Source of the DNA: Adineta ricciae
Taxonomy: Eukaryota > Rotifera > Eurotatoria > Adinetida > Adinetidae
Reading direction: 5' to 3'
DNA: 64,000 bases
Assembly (NCBI GenBank): GCA_905250025.1
Contig: CAJNOJ010000179.1
Location: forward strand, 88,334-152,333
Below are positions 12,472-23,954 of the stretch, in pieces. The stretch's first letter is position 1, and every line of letters starts with the position of its first letter. A program made the translations under genes and the position numbers. The notes under the pieces were generated by a model, which was given only the letters and a program-made list of their open reading frames with translations, made no database searches and was not told where the DNA came from.

Positions 12472-13695
12472 TTAATGATTTGAGAGAAAGTTATCTCGTC
12501 GACATATGGGACATGAAGAATTCATTGTAAACCATTTTGCAATACATTTCGAGTGATATTCATGTTGACATGGGAGTATTCGAATACGTTGATTATCTTT
12601 AAAATGAGACATACATATGACACAAGCTGTTTGTTTTGAAGATAAAAGATCAGTTGTCCGGATGGATCGGTATCGATATGAAGCGAAGTGTTCAATATCA
12701 ACTGATTTGAAACGATTTGGATCGGACAACTTCTCGGCTAGATCTAGTAATTGTTCGTAATTTTCACGTTCGCGATACGAACGTGATGGTTGATAGTGAA
12801 ACGAGGGAAAATTCCATCGAAATTGCTGTTCATCCGACGAACATGTCGATGTCGATTCAGTTGAAGTGTCTGAATGAGCAGGTGAAATATTTCCTGTGCG
12901 CATGATTGTTGCACTCATTGTTTGCTGTTTGCTGTCAAGAACGAAGTTTGTCGTACGTAATGGACTAAACACATTTGATTGCGGTGAAAATAATCGCACA
13001 TTGTTGCTTGTAACCATAGTTTTAGTTGATTTCGGAATTGTGTCTAAAATTGAAAGTATAGTTTACTAATATACGTTAGTGGTACACGTACTTTTCGGAT
13101 CTGTAGTGAATGATGTTTCATTTTCAAACATGTGTAAATGTTGATTAGCCAGATATTCGTTATGTATACTCGAAGGAGTATATTGATTCGATAGACTTTG
13201 TTCATATTCATGCGGGGTTGATAATGATGGTAATAAAGGATTGTAGAAAGTAGGTCGTTCGTTTGTCATTTGTAAATGATTCCAATCTTGTCCTGCATGA
13301 TACAAAAGTACCGACCGACGTTTGATAGCTGTTGATGGAGGTTGATTTTCTAATTCAATGTGATGTTCGCATCGTGTTCGTTTGGCATGAAAATCAGGAG
13401 ACTGAATGTGAGAATCATCTTCTAGGAAACGTTTTCGACTTGCTGTCGACGTTGGTGTCGATGATGGGAGAAGATGATGATTGTATATTGAATGCGGATG
13501 ATCGATGAAGAAATCGATTTGCTCATTAGCAATGGGAGGACAACGTCGTGTACGTGTAGATTCTGTTGACGAAGGTAAATGATCGCTTGAGTTTGAATGA
13601 AGTCGACGACAATGTAAATCGAAATGTTGATTTAGTTCATCCATAGTCGGTGGTAACGATGAATGATTTGTTACTCGTTTCTGTTTTTCAGCCAT
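12472..13695 (-). CDS. RING-H2 E3 ubiquitin ligase, RNF38/RNF44 type
   Basis: Two exons, 13092-13695 and 12472-13043, give 1,176 nt (391 aa). The N-terminal two thirds are disordered, with basic stretches (SRKRFLEDD, IKRRS). The C-terminus carries ENYEQLLDLAEKLSDPNRF, then DIEHFASYRYRS and a RING-H2 finger with ligands C342, C345, C360, H362, H365, C368, C379 and C382. The ENYE-LL-LAE-L block followed by a short linker and a C-terminal RING-H2 is the RNF38/RNF44 layout. The expected role is E2 recruitment and substrate ubiquitination. The zinc-ligand spacing (15 and 11) is identical to that of the neighbouring Pax/RING protein, which suggests the two RINGs are related. Confidence 0.8.
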
Positions 13696-14176
13696 CAGAT
13701 TTCACCCGACATTCATTCTACTAAGGACATGACATCATTCGGTCGTCGAATATGAACAATAATGAATGTAATTTACCTATACAATCATTAATTGAAACTC
13801 CAATTCAATCTAGAAGACAAATAAATAGTGATTATAATGCACAAGAAAAGAAATTTCCTAGAATTATACAACATTAATTAAATGTTACACACTAAAACAA
13901 ATGGCGAAATAATATTAGGATGAGATGAACAACAAAACCAACAACGAAAAAGAAAAGAAAACATATTTATGTGCACACACATACTCACAATATACATCTG
14001 ACATTGAAACGAAAAAGAAAAGTGAAAATGAGATTCCAATGGAATTCATGTCAGACATTGAGTATTTTCTTTCCGTGACAAAACATTACTACCAATTATG
14101 ATTATCTGTCAGATTTTCAGTTCTTTCTTCAGCACCAATCTTCGATTCGTGAAATAAGAAAGAGATTTCGTCGTAA
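13696..14176. other. Intergenic between RNF38/44-like and the first TADA3-like gene
   Basis: About 480 bp of AT-rich sequence, probably promoter of the gene at 12472-13695 and 3' UTR of the next. No distinct feature seen. Confidence 0.5.
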
Positions 14177-15588
14177 TTATACAAATGGATATGTATCTAT
14201 GAGATGTTTTTCTAATTCGATTCGTTCATCAACCAATCGTGCTAATTCATCGTAAACGCGAAGTGTTGACTGCCGACGACCTTTTCGCCATGCATCACTT
14301 TCACTATTTCCATTCGAATGCTGTTGTTGATTAGAATTGTTATCCAATGGACTTATTGGTTTACATAATGATATGGCATTTTCACTTGGACGTTTACGTT
14401 GACGAATAGAATTTGTGATTTCGAGAATTTTATCGTCAAGTATACTCAAATCCAGTCGGATCGTATCCATTTTGCATTGTTTTCGTGCACGATCAAGTGC
14501 TAAACGTTCGATGCTGAGACATTCAGCAAGACGATGTTGTAATTCTGCATATTTCGATGAAAAAACACTAAAATATGAACAGTTTGTTAAACTAGATTGT
14601 TTATGAATGGAAAATCTTACTGATTATCTCGTCGAAGCAAATCGAAAATTGATTGATCAATCTGCATTGAATTAGAACCATTTGACATGGTAGAGAATTT
14701 CCGTTTCATTCGATGATTGCTTGTTGTCGATCCATTTTTATATTGATTATTATTGGTCATATTCTCAACTAAACTGTACAAATGAGAATTTTGCTTAATT
14801 ACAACTGAGTATTCGGTTTCAGGATGAATATATTTGTCTTTGGATAAAAGATATTCAGTTGAACTCATAGTTTCTCTGTATTGATCGAAGTCTTTGTCAT
14901 AATCGAAATCGCTGAACAATGCTCGGTCCATGTTGAACACTTTGTCGATCTCATTACAATCATTTTCTTTGAGAAATTCATGTTGATTGTCGATAACTTT
15001 CCTCCAGAATTGATCAGGATTCGAAAGTGTATTTGGCTGTAATTTGCTTCCTGTGGAATTTTGTTGATGACCATTACGATAGTTAGTCTCGTAACAGTAT
15101 GGAAACGTGAAATTCATCGATCGATAAGATCTGATTGGTCGCGAAGAATTTCCATTACTATCTGATCGCATTTTTGCATAGGAAGAATCTTTTTTCGGCG
15201 AGAAAAATCCATTTGGCTTTCGTTCGCATTTAATAGTTTTCAGAAGATATTGAGCAGACGTCTTTTTCATTCGACGTTTGCGTTTCCCGTGTCCACTAAG
15301 CGCTTTACGTCGTCGTTCGCGTTCGGCTTTGAAATCTCGAGGACTTTTACCGTTTGCTAATCGTACCATAGATGAAGATGGCAGTTTTAACATATTTCCA
15401 TCTTGTTGTAGAAGTTCATTTTCACGTTGTAAAGCAGCAACAAGAGCCGATTCCAACTCTTGTTGAATAAATGTTAAATCGTAGATGAAAATTCCTTGTT
15501 GAAATGTAAGATCAATCGTACTGATGATTTGTTGACATCGTGGACATGCTGAACCGTACTCCGCATACCGAGAAGCAGCGGTTGACAT
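14177..15588 (-). CDS. TADA3/Ada3-like transcriptional adaptor, copy A
   Basis: Two exons, 14621-15588 and 14177-14567, give 1,359 nt (452 aa). An in-frame stop lies shortly before the ATG, which supports this start. N-terminal features are ACPRCQQII, then about 25 residues later IQQELESALVAALQREN, matching the Ada3 pattern of a CP motif followed by an L-Q-ELE helix. A central QFWRKVIDN fits the conserved FW element, and the C-terminus is helical, ending in DELARLVDERIELEKHL. Ada3 is a structural subunit of the SAGA and ATAC histone acetyltransferase complexes. Conserved positions are few, so the family call is moderate. The next gene upstream shares the same layout. Confidence 0.6.
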
Positions 15589-15979
15589 TCCGCTTCTCGA
15601 TTATGAACGGAATGAAGAGAAACGATTAGCAAAAATCTTAAATAGAAGAAAAAAAACAGACTTCATATAGAGTATTTTATATGACAGACAGATCATCGGT
15701 CGAAACAATACATTTTGTTTTTCTTCAACGCCAAAAAAAAGGAAAATTATTGACAAAAATATAGAAGAGTAGATAAACACATTTGGCCTTTTCTCATTTT
15801 TTCAAAACATCTGAAAATAGTGATCATCAACTCAATAGGACAGCAGGGAGCATCGAAATGAACATACAACGTAAGATGATTGCGTTTTACCTATGGACTA
15901 TACATATATCTGTGTAACGACAAAAGAAACCGAACAAACATAAACAAGGCAAGAAAGAAAAATAACAACCGGGCTTAGC
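15589..15979. other. Short intergenic between the two TADA3-like genes
   Basis: About 390 bp, with A-rich runs near 15650 and 15735. No coding feature seen. Confidence 0.5.
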
Positions 15980-18169
15980 CTATGATTGATCAATGCACAC
16001 TAATTCTTCTAATTGTTGGTCAAATTCTTCTTCATATTTTTGCCAATCTGATAATAGTTGAGCAAGATTCTGAAATGCTTTCTCCGTACTTGAACTATTC
16101 GCATAACCACCGGTGACATTCAGTTTAGTAATTAAAGCTTCTAAATCGCGTTCGATTGCCGTTAGTTTTTGCCAAGTTTGTTCATTATCTGATAGTAAAC
16201 GTGCACGTTTCAGTGCACAAGAACTGATTGTTGAACATTCGTGTAATAAATCTATTGACATCGATATCTTCGATTGAAATATATCTGTACAAGGCTCGAC
16301 ATTGTTGATTATCATTGGTGTGGATATAGAAAGAGATGTTTTGCGTTTTTTTGTTGACTTCATTTCGTGAAATAATTGCCTTTTCGCATTTTCCGTTGGG
16401 TTAGGATGTTGATCGGTTAAATAATCCTGAACTAATTGTAATTGCTGTTGAAATTTCATCGCTGATGATGGATGGGATATCAATTTGCTTTTCTTTTTCG
16501 ATTTTAATGGCAATGCTGATGCTTCCGGATCGTCTTCAACTTTAATCTAACAAAAAAAACAGTTTGGATTATCAAATAGAATCCGACGTTTGTTAACTTA
16601 CATTTGGTAGTGAAAATAATCCTGTTCGAGCATTTGAAATTTCATTCGAATGTAATCGTGATGAAATTCTTAAAGCGGCATTGATATCTTTTACATCAAA
16701 ATGATTACTTATGGCTTTGCCATGCATAGGACTGGAAATCGGCGTACGATAAACAGGAGACGTTCGTCCCATATGTTCGTAAATCTTTGATTGAAATGAT
16801 CCTAATGTTGTTCGATCAACATAATGCGTTACCAATGGATTGACTTGTGAGAATTCGATTAATTGTTGATAATTTTCTTCGGTTAATTTTTCGATCAACT
16901 TCGATTGCTCATCGTAATTCGACTTTATCTCTTCGAATTTCTTTTCTAAATGTTGATGATATTCGACTAGATTCTCAATCGTAGATATATCATTTGATGA
17001 TATTTTACGATAATACGTATTAATATCCGACCAGATTTGATCAATACGTGCGCCGAGTATTGGTTGCATGGCTACTTGTCTGTCAAGTAGGACATGTGTC
17101 GCATTCTGTCGCTGATGATGATGATGATGATGATGAGAATTGGTTAACGATGGTAATGGCTTTTTCACGAGTTTCTTTGACGAATAGACGCGTTCGGCCT
17201 CTTGATGTTTGCGAATTTTCGAACGTATTGTATCCGAATTATTCGCAGGTGGATTGCAAATATCTCGAAGAATATTTTCTCTAACGATCGACATTGATAG
17301 AAGTGCTTCTAATTCTTGTTGAACCAATTGAACTTCATGTGCAAATACACCAGATTGCGTGTGTTTATTCGAGAGTATTTGATCAATATTTGGACATATG
17401 TTTTGCCAATTAGGTAAACTAATTTCAGTCATTTGCTGAGATGAAATCGCATGTCGAGATGATGTTTTCTAAGTCAAGAGAGGAAACAAAATATTTATTC
17501 AAATTGATCCATTACACTGAGAGTAAAACCTTTCATGAGTACCAAAATATCTTCTACGCGATATAGATAATTACATCAAGGAAGAAACTATCATGAAAAC
17601 AACATGTGCTGTTCTTATGACCTTGTCAATATCTTCGCTTTGATAGCATAACTTGATTTGGCTATGAGAGATCTCGAAAAAAAAGAAGTTTCTTTCTCAT
17701 TTCGATATATTAAAACTTTTGTGATGCCTATCAATGATGTACAGACAAATCTTTTTCACAGAAATTACTGACAATGTCGAAGACGAATGATTGATAGATT
17801 TCAATGATATACGATATACTCGTCTATGAAACTTACACGAGGTGTCTGAATATCGTTGATTGAATTCCGTTCATAGTTTGCTTCCAACGATGAATTTAAA
17901 ACCGATTGATTTTTTGATTTTGTTCTCGTTTTTTTCTTTATGGGAGTCAAAGATGTGGAATCATTAGCATTGTTTATGTCGATGTTGGCATTTTGTGGTG
18001 AAAGATGTCGTCGTCGTTTGAAATTACTTTGAAAACCGTAGTCCTCTAATGAGCGCTTTGGAGGATGATGGTTATTGTTGTTATGAACATTCATTCCGTT
18101 TATTATTGTTGTTGTTGTTGATGCGTGGTTATGATCACTATCATGATTGGCTGTTGATGAATGTCGCAT
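15980..18169 (-). CDS. TADA3/Ada3-like transcriptional adaptor, copy B
   Basis: Three exons, 17837-18169, 16602-17468 and 15980-16546, all phase 0, give 1,767 nt (588 aa). Exon 1 encodes a low-complexity N/H/T-rich leader with basic motifs (FKRRRHLSP, KKKTRTKSK). It joins by a canonical GTAAGT donor over a longer (368 bp) intron. If exon 1 belongs elsewhere, the ATG at 17432 would give 465 aa. Exon 2 has NICPNIDQIL, then VQQELEALLSMSIVREN and DQIWSDINTYYRKISSNDI. These match Ada3 elements (CP motif, ELE helix, FW-like element followed by an acidic/helical stretch). A VKDINAALR motif resembles the TKDVDALL segment of Ada3. The role would be SAGA/ATAC scaffold. Copy A is its tandem neighbour. 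Confidence 0.65.
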
Positions 18170-18703
18170 GAGTTAATTGATTAGATAAAGTCCGCATGGA
18201 GATGCTGGATATGCAGTAACATCTGAATTCTTTGAAGAAAATACTAATATTTCATTGATTGAGTTATTGAAAAAAAGGTCAATCAACGACAAGTTTCAAA
18301 TGTATTCAGTTGTATCGTGATTGCTTTCTTTTTTCTTCTTAGTCTTCAACTGGCTGACAATGAAAGATATTTGAACCAATCGAGACAGACAACAATAACA
18401 GATGACGCTACCAGATGTCTTCAGTGCGGTTTCGAAGTCAATTTCCGTTGCATATCCTTCTCTGCACTTAACGAGTAAGACATACGCAGTAGTTAGTTGA
18501 ATAGTAGATTGTTTCGATCTGAACTCAAATATAAGTTTTTCTTTGTATTTAACATGTTTTATATAACGCGAAAAAGAAGTGTTTGTCTGGCACATTACAT
18601 ACAATATAAAATAGATATAATAAAGAAAAGAAGAAGGAAATATCGATGTTTGACTACGCAAGAGGAAAGAAGAAGCGTTGTAAATTACATTTGTTGTCAG
18701 AGT
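18170..18703. other. Intergenic between copy B and the beta-trefoil-like gene
   Basis: About 530 bp. A 121-codon minus frame here is AT-rich, lacks splice context and resembles nothing known; not called. Confidence 0.5.
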
Positions 18704-19547
18704 TTATGATTTCGGTGAAGTAGTTTCATCACCAATCTGAGATTGTCGATTTGCAGTCGGAGAGGTTGAAGTATTAGCAGCTGCAGCCCAATAAGATGGT
18801 GGCGAAGCTTCATTCGATGTTTCAAGTGTGTGATCATCTTTTTCTGGTTGAATACCCGGTCCATACGCAATCTAAACAGATAAAATCTTTACATTAGTTT
18901 CGAATTAACTCAACTATGTCTTACTAATTGAATTTCGAATTGAGAAAATTTTTCTTTCGTTTTAATTTTGATTTCATCTGCAGTAGAACCATCTTCATCG
19001 AAGCTGATGAAATATCCCGGCGTTTGAACTGATTCAAGATAAATAGCTTGAGCAGAACCTAATACATCTTGTACACGAAGCTCGGCTTCAGCAGGTGGCT
19101 TTTCACCGACTGAAGATGGAATGATTGCAATTTTGCCGTTTTTAATTGCAAGATAATTATAGTTATTGTGGAAGTAATATCGACCATGTTGACCACAGAC
19201 GACCAACCAGTAGGCATTAGGAAAAAATGAACCAGTACCGCCGATCGCATCACAGATTAACTCATTTGTATCTTTAGCAACAACGATTTGTATGGAACGA
19301 GCAGATGCACGGGATATAAATTGTACGACATTGCCAGGTTTAAGGTAAACACTACAAGAAATTTGACAAAAGTAGATATACTTCGTTCTAAACGTTATTC
19401 ATTGACTTACCGTGCATCCTTGCCTTTGACTAATGAATTCACTGTGTTCGCTGCAGTTGTTAGATAATCTCGACCGCCTTCAACTTTCGACGCGAGATCG
19501 TAGGCTTTTTCCACAGCCTTTTTGCCAAGATTACCAAGAAAACTCAT
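18704..19547 (-). CDS. Orphan protein, possible beta-trefoil fold
   Basis: Three exons, 19411-19547, 18925-19351 and 18704-18871, give 732 nt (243 aa). There is no signal peptide. The N-terminus is a short amphipathic segment rich in K, A and G (MSFLGNLGKKAVEKAY). The central 140 residues are predicted mainly beta, with spaced hydrophobics and the motif YLESVQTPGYFISFDEDG. That motif recalls the F/Y-ES...PG-FI strand pair of IL-1/FGF-like beta-trefoils. The C-terminal 55 residues are disordered and P/S/T-rich. The fold is inferred from pattern only; family and function are not recognised. An AG acceptor lies about 20 nt before the ATG. Confidence 0.6.
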
Positions 19548-20253
19548 GATTTACTTTATTGTAGAGTCTAAAAAAACAAAATCGACAGAAATATTTATAC
19601 AAAGAATGAAATAAAGGATTCTGGAAGTAATGATTCATCGATGAGAAACTCTCGTCGTCGTCTCATTTTGGCGTCATGTATCCACCAATCAAATCCCGTA
19701 TATTCATTCATTCATTCATTCATTCGTCTGACATCTTTTGCTTCTGGCAGTCGTAAGAAACCATTGTTAGTTAAAAATCAAAAACCAGCTCTTCTTTATT
19801 TGTTGCTTTTATACAAGATATATATATATACGCACACAACCGGAATGGACAGTTAGTTTCCAAGCAAGAGAAAAAAAATCGCGATATAACAAGGTGCTTT
19901 TTTTCTTTGAAAAAAAAAAGAATCTTTCGTTCATACAAAGATTTCCGAAAAAACAACGAAAACGCATACACAGATGGGATAACTCTAATAATTGTGGACG
20001 TATTTTGATTAACAGTGGAATGATCGTATACTGATCGCACGTAGAATAGGCGGAAAAACAAAATGTTTAGACGGAATATAAAAATGAAATATTCGCTCGA
20101 AGAGCGACTTGTGATGAAAAGAAAGCGTTGAATTTTTGCGGATGTAGAAAAAAACAATCAAATGAGCTCATAATCACACAAACATTCTCGGGAAAAAAAC
20201 TGTACATATAAAAAAAGGATAAGAAAACAACTTTATAGTTTATTTTGTTTTCT
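19548..20253. other. Intergenic, with ATTC tetranucleotide repeat
   Basis: About 700 bp. An (ATTC)n run lies at 19702-19724. A-rich and T-rich tracts are frequent; no supported exon. Confidence 0.5.
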
Positions 20254-20346
20254 TTACTGTTTTTCAAGTATAGTTGGATCATTGACAAGAATTTGTACCA
20301 ATAATGTATCGATATATTCACGCAGACGTCGATTCATGCTTATGAG
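20254..20346 (-). CDS. Alternative last exon of the FIP gene (distal Rab-binding C-terminus)
   Basis: Starts after a TTTTAG acceptor in phase 0 and encodes 30 residues, including MNRRLREYIDTLLVQILVND and ending ILEKQ. It can replace the proximal last exon at 20641-20931, since both begin L-(I/M)-S. Its linker before RLREYI is shorter by about seven residues, and it lacks the roughly 60-residue tail of the proximal form. Confidence 0.75.
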   Translation of the reverse strand, partial: LISMNRRLREYIDTLLVQILVNDPTILEKQ

Positions 20347-23300
20347 CTAAAAGAAAAAACAAAACCATATATTAATATTTGTTCGAGAATTGCTATTTCA
20401 CATCGAGTGAAAGAATATATATAGGTGTGTGGGATAACATGGTGCTAAAGTATAGAAGAAGACAACAAGCATGCAAAATAATAAGTTATGAGGATATTTA
20501 TATGTCGGACAAAAGAAGGTAGAGGCACTCTACAAAATATGCCGGGAGAAGTAAGGAGGAAGCGCATACGAGAGAATGAGATGGCTTGAGTTAGAATAAA
20601 TCACAGAAGCGTTAGGCACAAATGAAGAAGGAATTCGACGTTACAGGCGGCAATACTTGTCAGTCGGTTCCTTGATTGTTGTAGAGGATGTATCGCTTTG
20701 CACGGATTCCGTGGGTTGTAACGATGGCTTTGAACTGGTCACGACTGGCAGAACTGGTCGAGGATTTGGCGATGTCAGTGACGACATACTCATCGAACCA
20801 ATTGATACACCACTACTCGTTGTTACTTCGAGTAATTGGGGATTGTTTTCGATGATAACAGTTAACATTCGTTCGATGTATTCTCGTAATCGATCGTTTA
20901 TGGAATATTGATCTCTCAGTTTACTCATGAGCTGCAAAGATTTAGATTAAAACAATACACCTTGATATAGAGCAGAAATTTCTTTCTTTTTTTTAGTACA
21001 GAGAAACAGATGGTTGCTGTTAAATGTTTTTGGCTATGAAATTTTGAGCAGCGTTATGTACATACCTCGTCTTTAGAAAGGACTTCAAGTTCCGCAGCAT
21101 AGGAAAGACTGTCTGGATTTGCCATCAACCGTCGACCTTCATCGATACCACTAAAAGAATTTCATTTCAAAATTGAACAAAGTCATTCTAGCGTTAGAAA
21201 GACATACGAAGCAACAGCACGTTCACGTAATTCTTCATTTTCATTTTTCAATTTTTGATTTTCCTATCAAGAAGGACATCAACAAATATGATCAGCAACA
21301 ATTGACACGCATACCAATTTCAATGATTGAACTTGGGCATCAAGCTCTTGAATACGTAGCTCCGATGATTTGAGAACGCTTTCCGTACCCGTTAAAGAAC
21401 GGCCAGTTGTCTTACGTGATGTCAATTGTTCAGCAAGCTAAATGAAAGAATAGTATTACATGAAGATCGAGACTGAATAATACTTGTGCGTTCGTTAACT
21501 TTTCTGCTTCGAGTTCTTCGCGTTGAAGACGAAGTTGTTCTAACAGCTTCTCATTATCTTCAGATAAATGATTACAGCGAACTTGACTCTCCTGTAATTG
21601 AACATCGACATCTTCGAGTTTCTAAACAATATCAAACGAGTTGTGAGGAATTCCACTAGTTTAAACAATTACGTCTTTCAAAATGTTGACATCTTTTTTC
21701 ATTTGACCATTGATATGATTCGTCTGTTTAAGTTCAGCTTCGATTGCGTTGATTCTAAAACGAAAGTCATCGATAGATTGAAACGCATCGTCATCAAGGT
21801 TAGTTTTCAGAATGTTAAAATACAAGGAACATCTAACAATATGTGAGCTACAGTTAGAATAATAAGAAGAAACTATTCAGTTCAGTACACACAGACAACG
21901 TATATAAATTACAAGAAGAAGGTTAAAATAAAGGGGGAAATGTGCCTGAGTAGAAACCAATAAGCACACAAACCTCATAACGCTAAAAAAGAAATCAATT
22001 AAGAAAATGATTTGTTAAATGGAAATGATATTTTGAAATTAGAAGACGAAGGAGAAGAGAAATTTACCTTGATTGTAAGATTTCCTTTTCTTGAAGAAAC
22101 GAACGATCTTTTTGAGTCTGAAAATAAATGAGAAACTTACGATAGAATACAATTTTTGTTTCTTTTACTTACGATAAACTCGGCGTATTTTTGTTGTTCA
22201 CTTCGTGTCGTACGCGTATGTTGGCCTTCGAGATCGTGAAAACGATCTTCAAGTGCTAATAATCTATGTGAATTACATTAATGATATAGAATATTATCTG
22301 AGAATGAATATTTTCTTTACCTGCTCTTTAAATCGGTATTTTCACTTTGAATTTTCGCTAAGCGTTCAGTTGTTTTTTCTTTTTGTTCTGTTAAAGTCTC
22401 AACAGTTTTTTGTAATTCGTCAACCTGCAGCATTTCATCGTCATTTTCTTTTCTCTAATGATGTCATTTCTATTTCTACATACTGTTTCTTGTAATTGTT
22501 GTTCGGGCTGTTCTAAAGGTGTGACGGGTTGCAAATAACTATTTCGTTTTAAATTTTGACTACAAATGACACGATGATGAAAGCGAGGAAGAAAAGATTG
22601 AAATCAAACATACGCTACACGTTGCGATGGGGCGCGCGGGTAAACTGTCTCGGGTGAGTAGACACTAGAGGTTGGTTCAGCAACACCAGTGAATTCTTCG
22701 TCGTCACCGTAACTAGATAGACACATTGATTATGATACGAAAAACATCGCATTTAGTTATCGAATAAAATGTATAAAAGTTCCATTGAAACCTTTCAAGA
22801 GTTTACTTTGTTCAAGAGATGTTAATTGATTTCACTTGAGATCGATGAAATACTTCTCGAATAAATATCTCATTGTTCAAATTCAGCTCGTTTGCTGCAA
22901 GATGTACTTATTAGTTTAGCTCAAGCATGGACATAAATAGCAAATCTCTTTCCGACTTAATGTCATAACTGACAGAATCTTATTTTAAATCAAATATAAG
23001 AATAAACTTACAAGGGTGAATCTAATCTTGGTGATAATGATTGACTATTTCGATTACTGTTCCGATTATTGTGATGGGGTTTCTTTGTATTCGTTGTACT
23101 ATTTGGTGTACGAGTGCTGGATGTATGTGATTTGTGATTAGGAGGATGGAATGCTTCGTCACTTTCGACGTCGTATTCGTTGAAAGTTGTTGTACTACCG
23201 TCTTGATTCTGAAACATGGAAAGAGAACAAATAGCAGATGGTTTAAAGCAACGAAAAGAAAACCATCTAGATAGAACAAGCAAGAAAAAGAAAGCAGAAT

Positions 23301-23954
23301 CTATTTGTTTATCACCTCTTCTTGTAGAAGATTAGGCCAAGAAGATAGGGAAGAAAAATCGAATCCATTATTCGTTTTCTACAGAAAAAGAAAAGAACGT
23401 GTTTTTTTTTCTCAGCGATTTTTCTTTTGATGTTTCTTAGTACTGAATATTTCAAAAAAAAAGGAAAGCATTGCTTACCAAACTTCGACGGTCTGAATCT
23501 TCTACCAATGAATTTTCTCGGCTACGGCGTGTTAAATCAGATGCGACTTCTTTGAGCGTTAGGCCTTGTAATGAACTTATTTGAGCGATTCCGTCGCAAA
23601 ATTGTTCGAAATTGATTAAACCAGTATTACTTGGATCTAGTGCTTTTGTAATACGATTCAATTGCTAGAAATGAAAAACGAAAGACATTGTCATTTAATA
23701 TCATAACGAAGATCAAAGCGAACGATGGCCTTTTGTGTAATACTTGAAAATGCAAGAGAACAAAATCTCCATTCGGTTCATATTTCCAACTCCCAAGCTC
23801 ACTTGAGAATAATTGGTTAGATTTAAATTTTAAATGAACTTACTTCAGCGTCGGAATAATAATTATTAGCAACGTCCACAAAACGACGTAATTGTATTTG
23901 TCCTTCGTCGTTTTCGTCAAGAATAGAAAATACTTGTTTTAAATCGATATCCAT
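20254..23954 (-). CDS. Rab11 family-interacting protein, FIP3/FIP4 (nuf/arfophilin) type
   Basis: Links Rab11 recycling endosomes to motors and cytokinesis in known relatives. Exons: 23844-23954, 23479-23664, 23316-23378, 23012-23208, 22614-22712, 22484-22559, 22321-22424, 22173-22263, 22068-22117, 21673-21754, 21484-21621, 21315-21437, 21208-21263, 21066-21150, then a last exon at 20641-20931 (583 aa) or 20254-20346 (517 aa). The N-terminus carries two EF-hand-like segments (LKQVFSILDENDEGQIQLRRF and the one around LDPSNTGLINFEQF). The middle is a long coiled coil. The end of exon 14, VLSKDE, joins either last exon in phase 0 to build the FIP Rab-binding domain with RLREYI and NP-LLE or DPTILE. 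An acceptor TTTCAG lies 2 nt before the ATG. Confidence 0.88.
21974..21982 (-). other. Candidate 9-nt microexon in the FIP gene
   Basis: CGTTATGAG is bounded by a strong TTTTTTAG acceptor and a GTTTGTG donor. It lies in the only long intron (about 310 bp) of the coiled-coil region. Inclusion keeps the frame and changes S-R-I to S-V-M-R-I. Without it the flanking exons also join in frame. Confidence 0.35.

Noticed and set aside
17104-17145. ATG/ATC-rich run that reads as a poly-Asp frame on the plus strand
   Set aside because: It is the antisense of the His run in the TADA3-like copy B exon.
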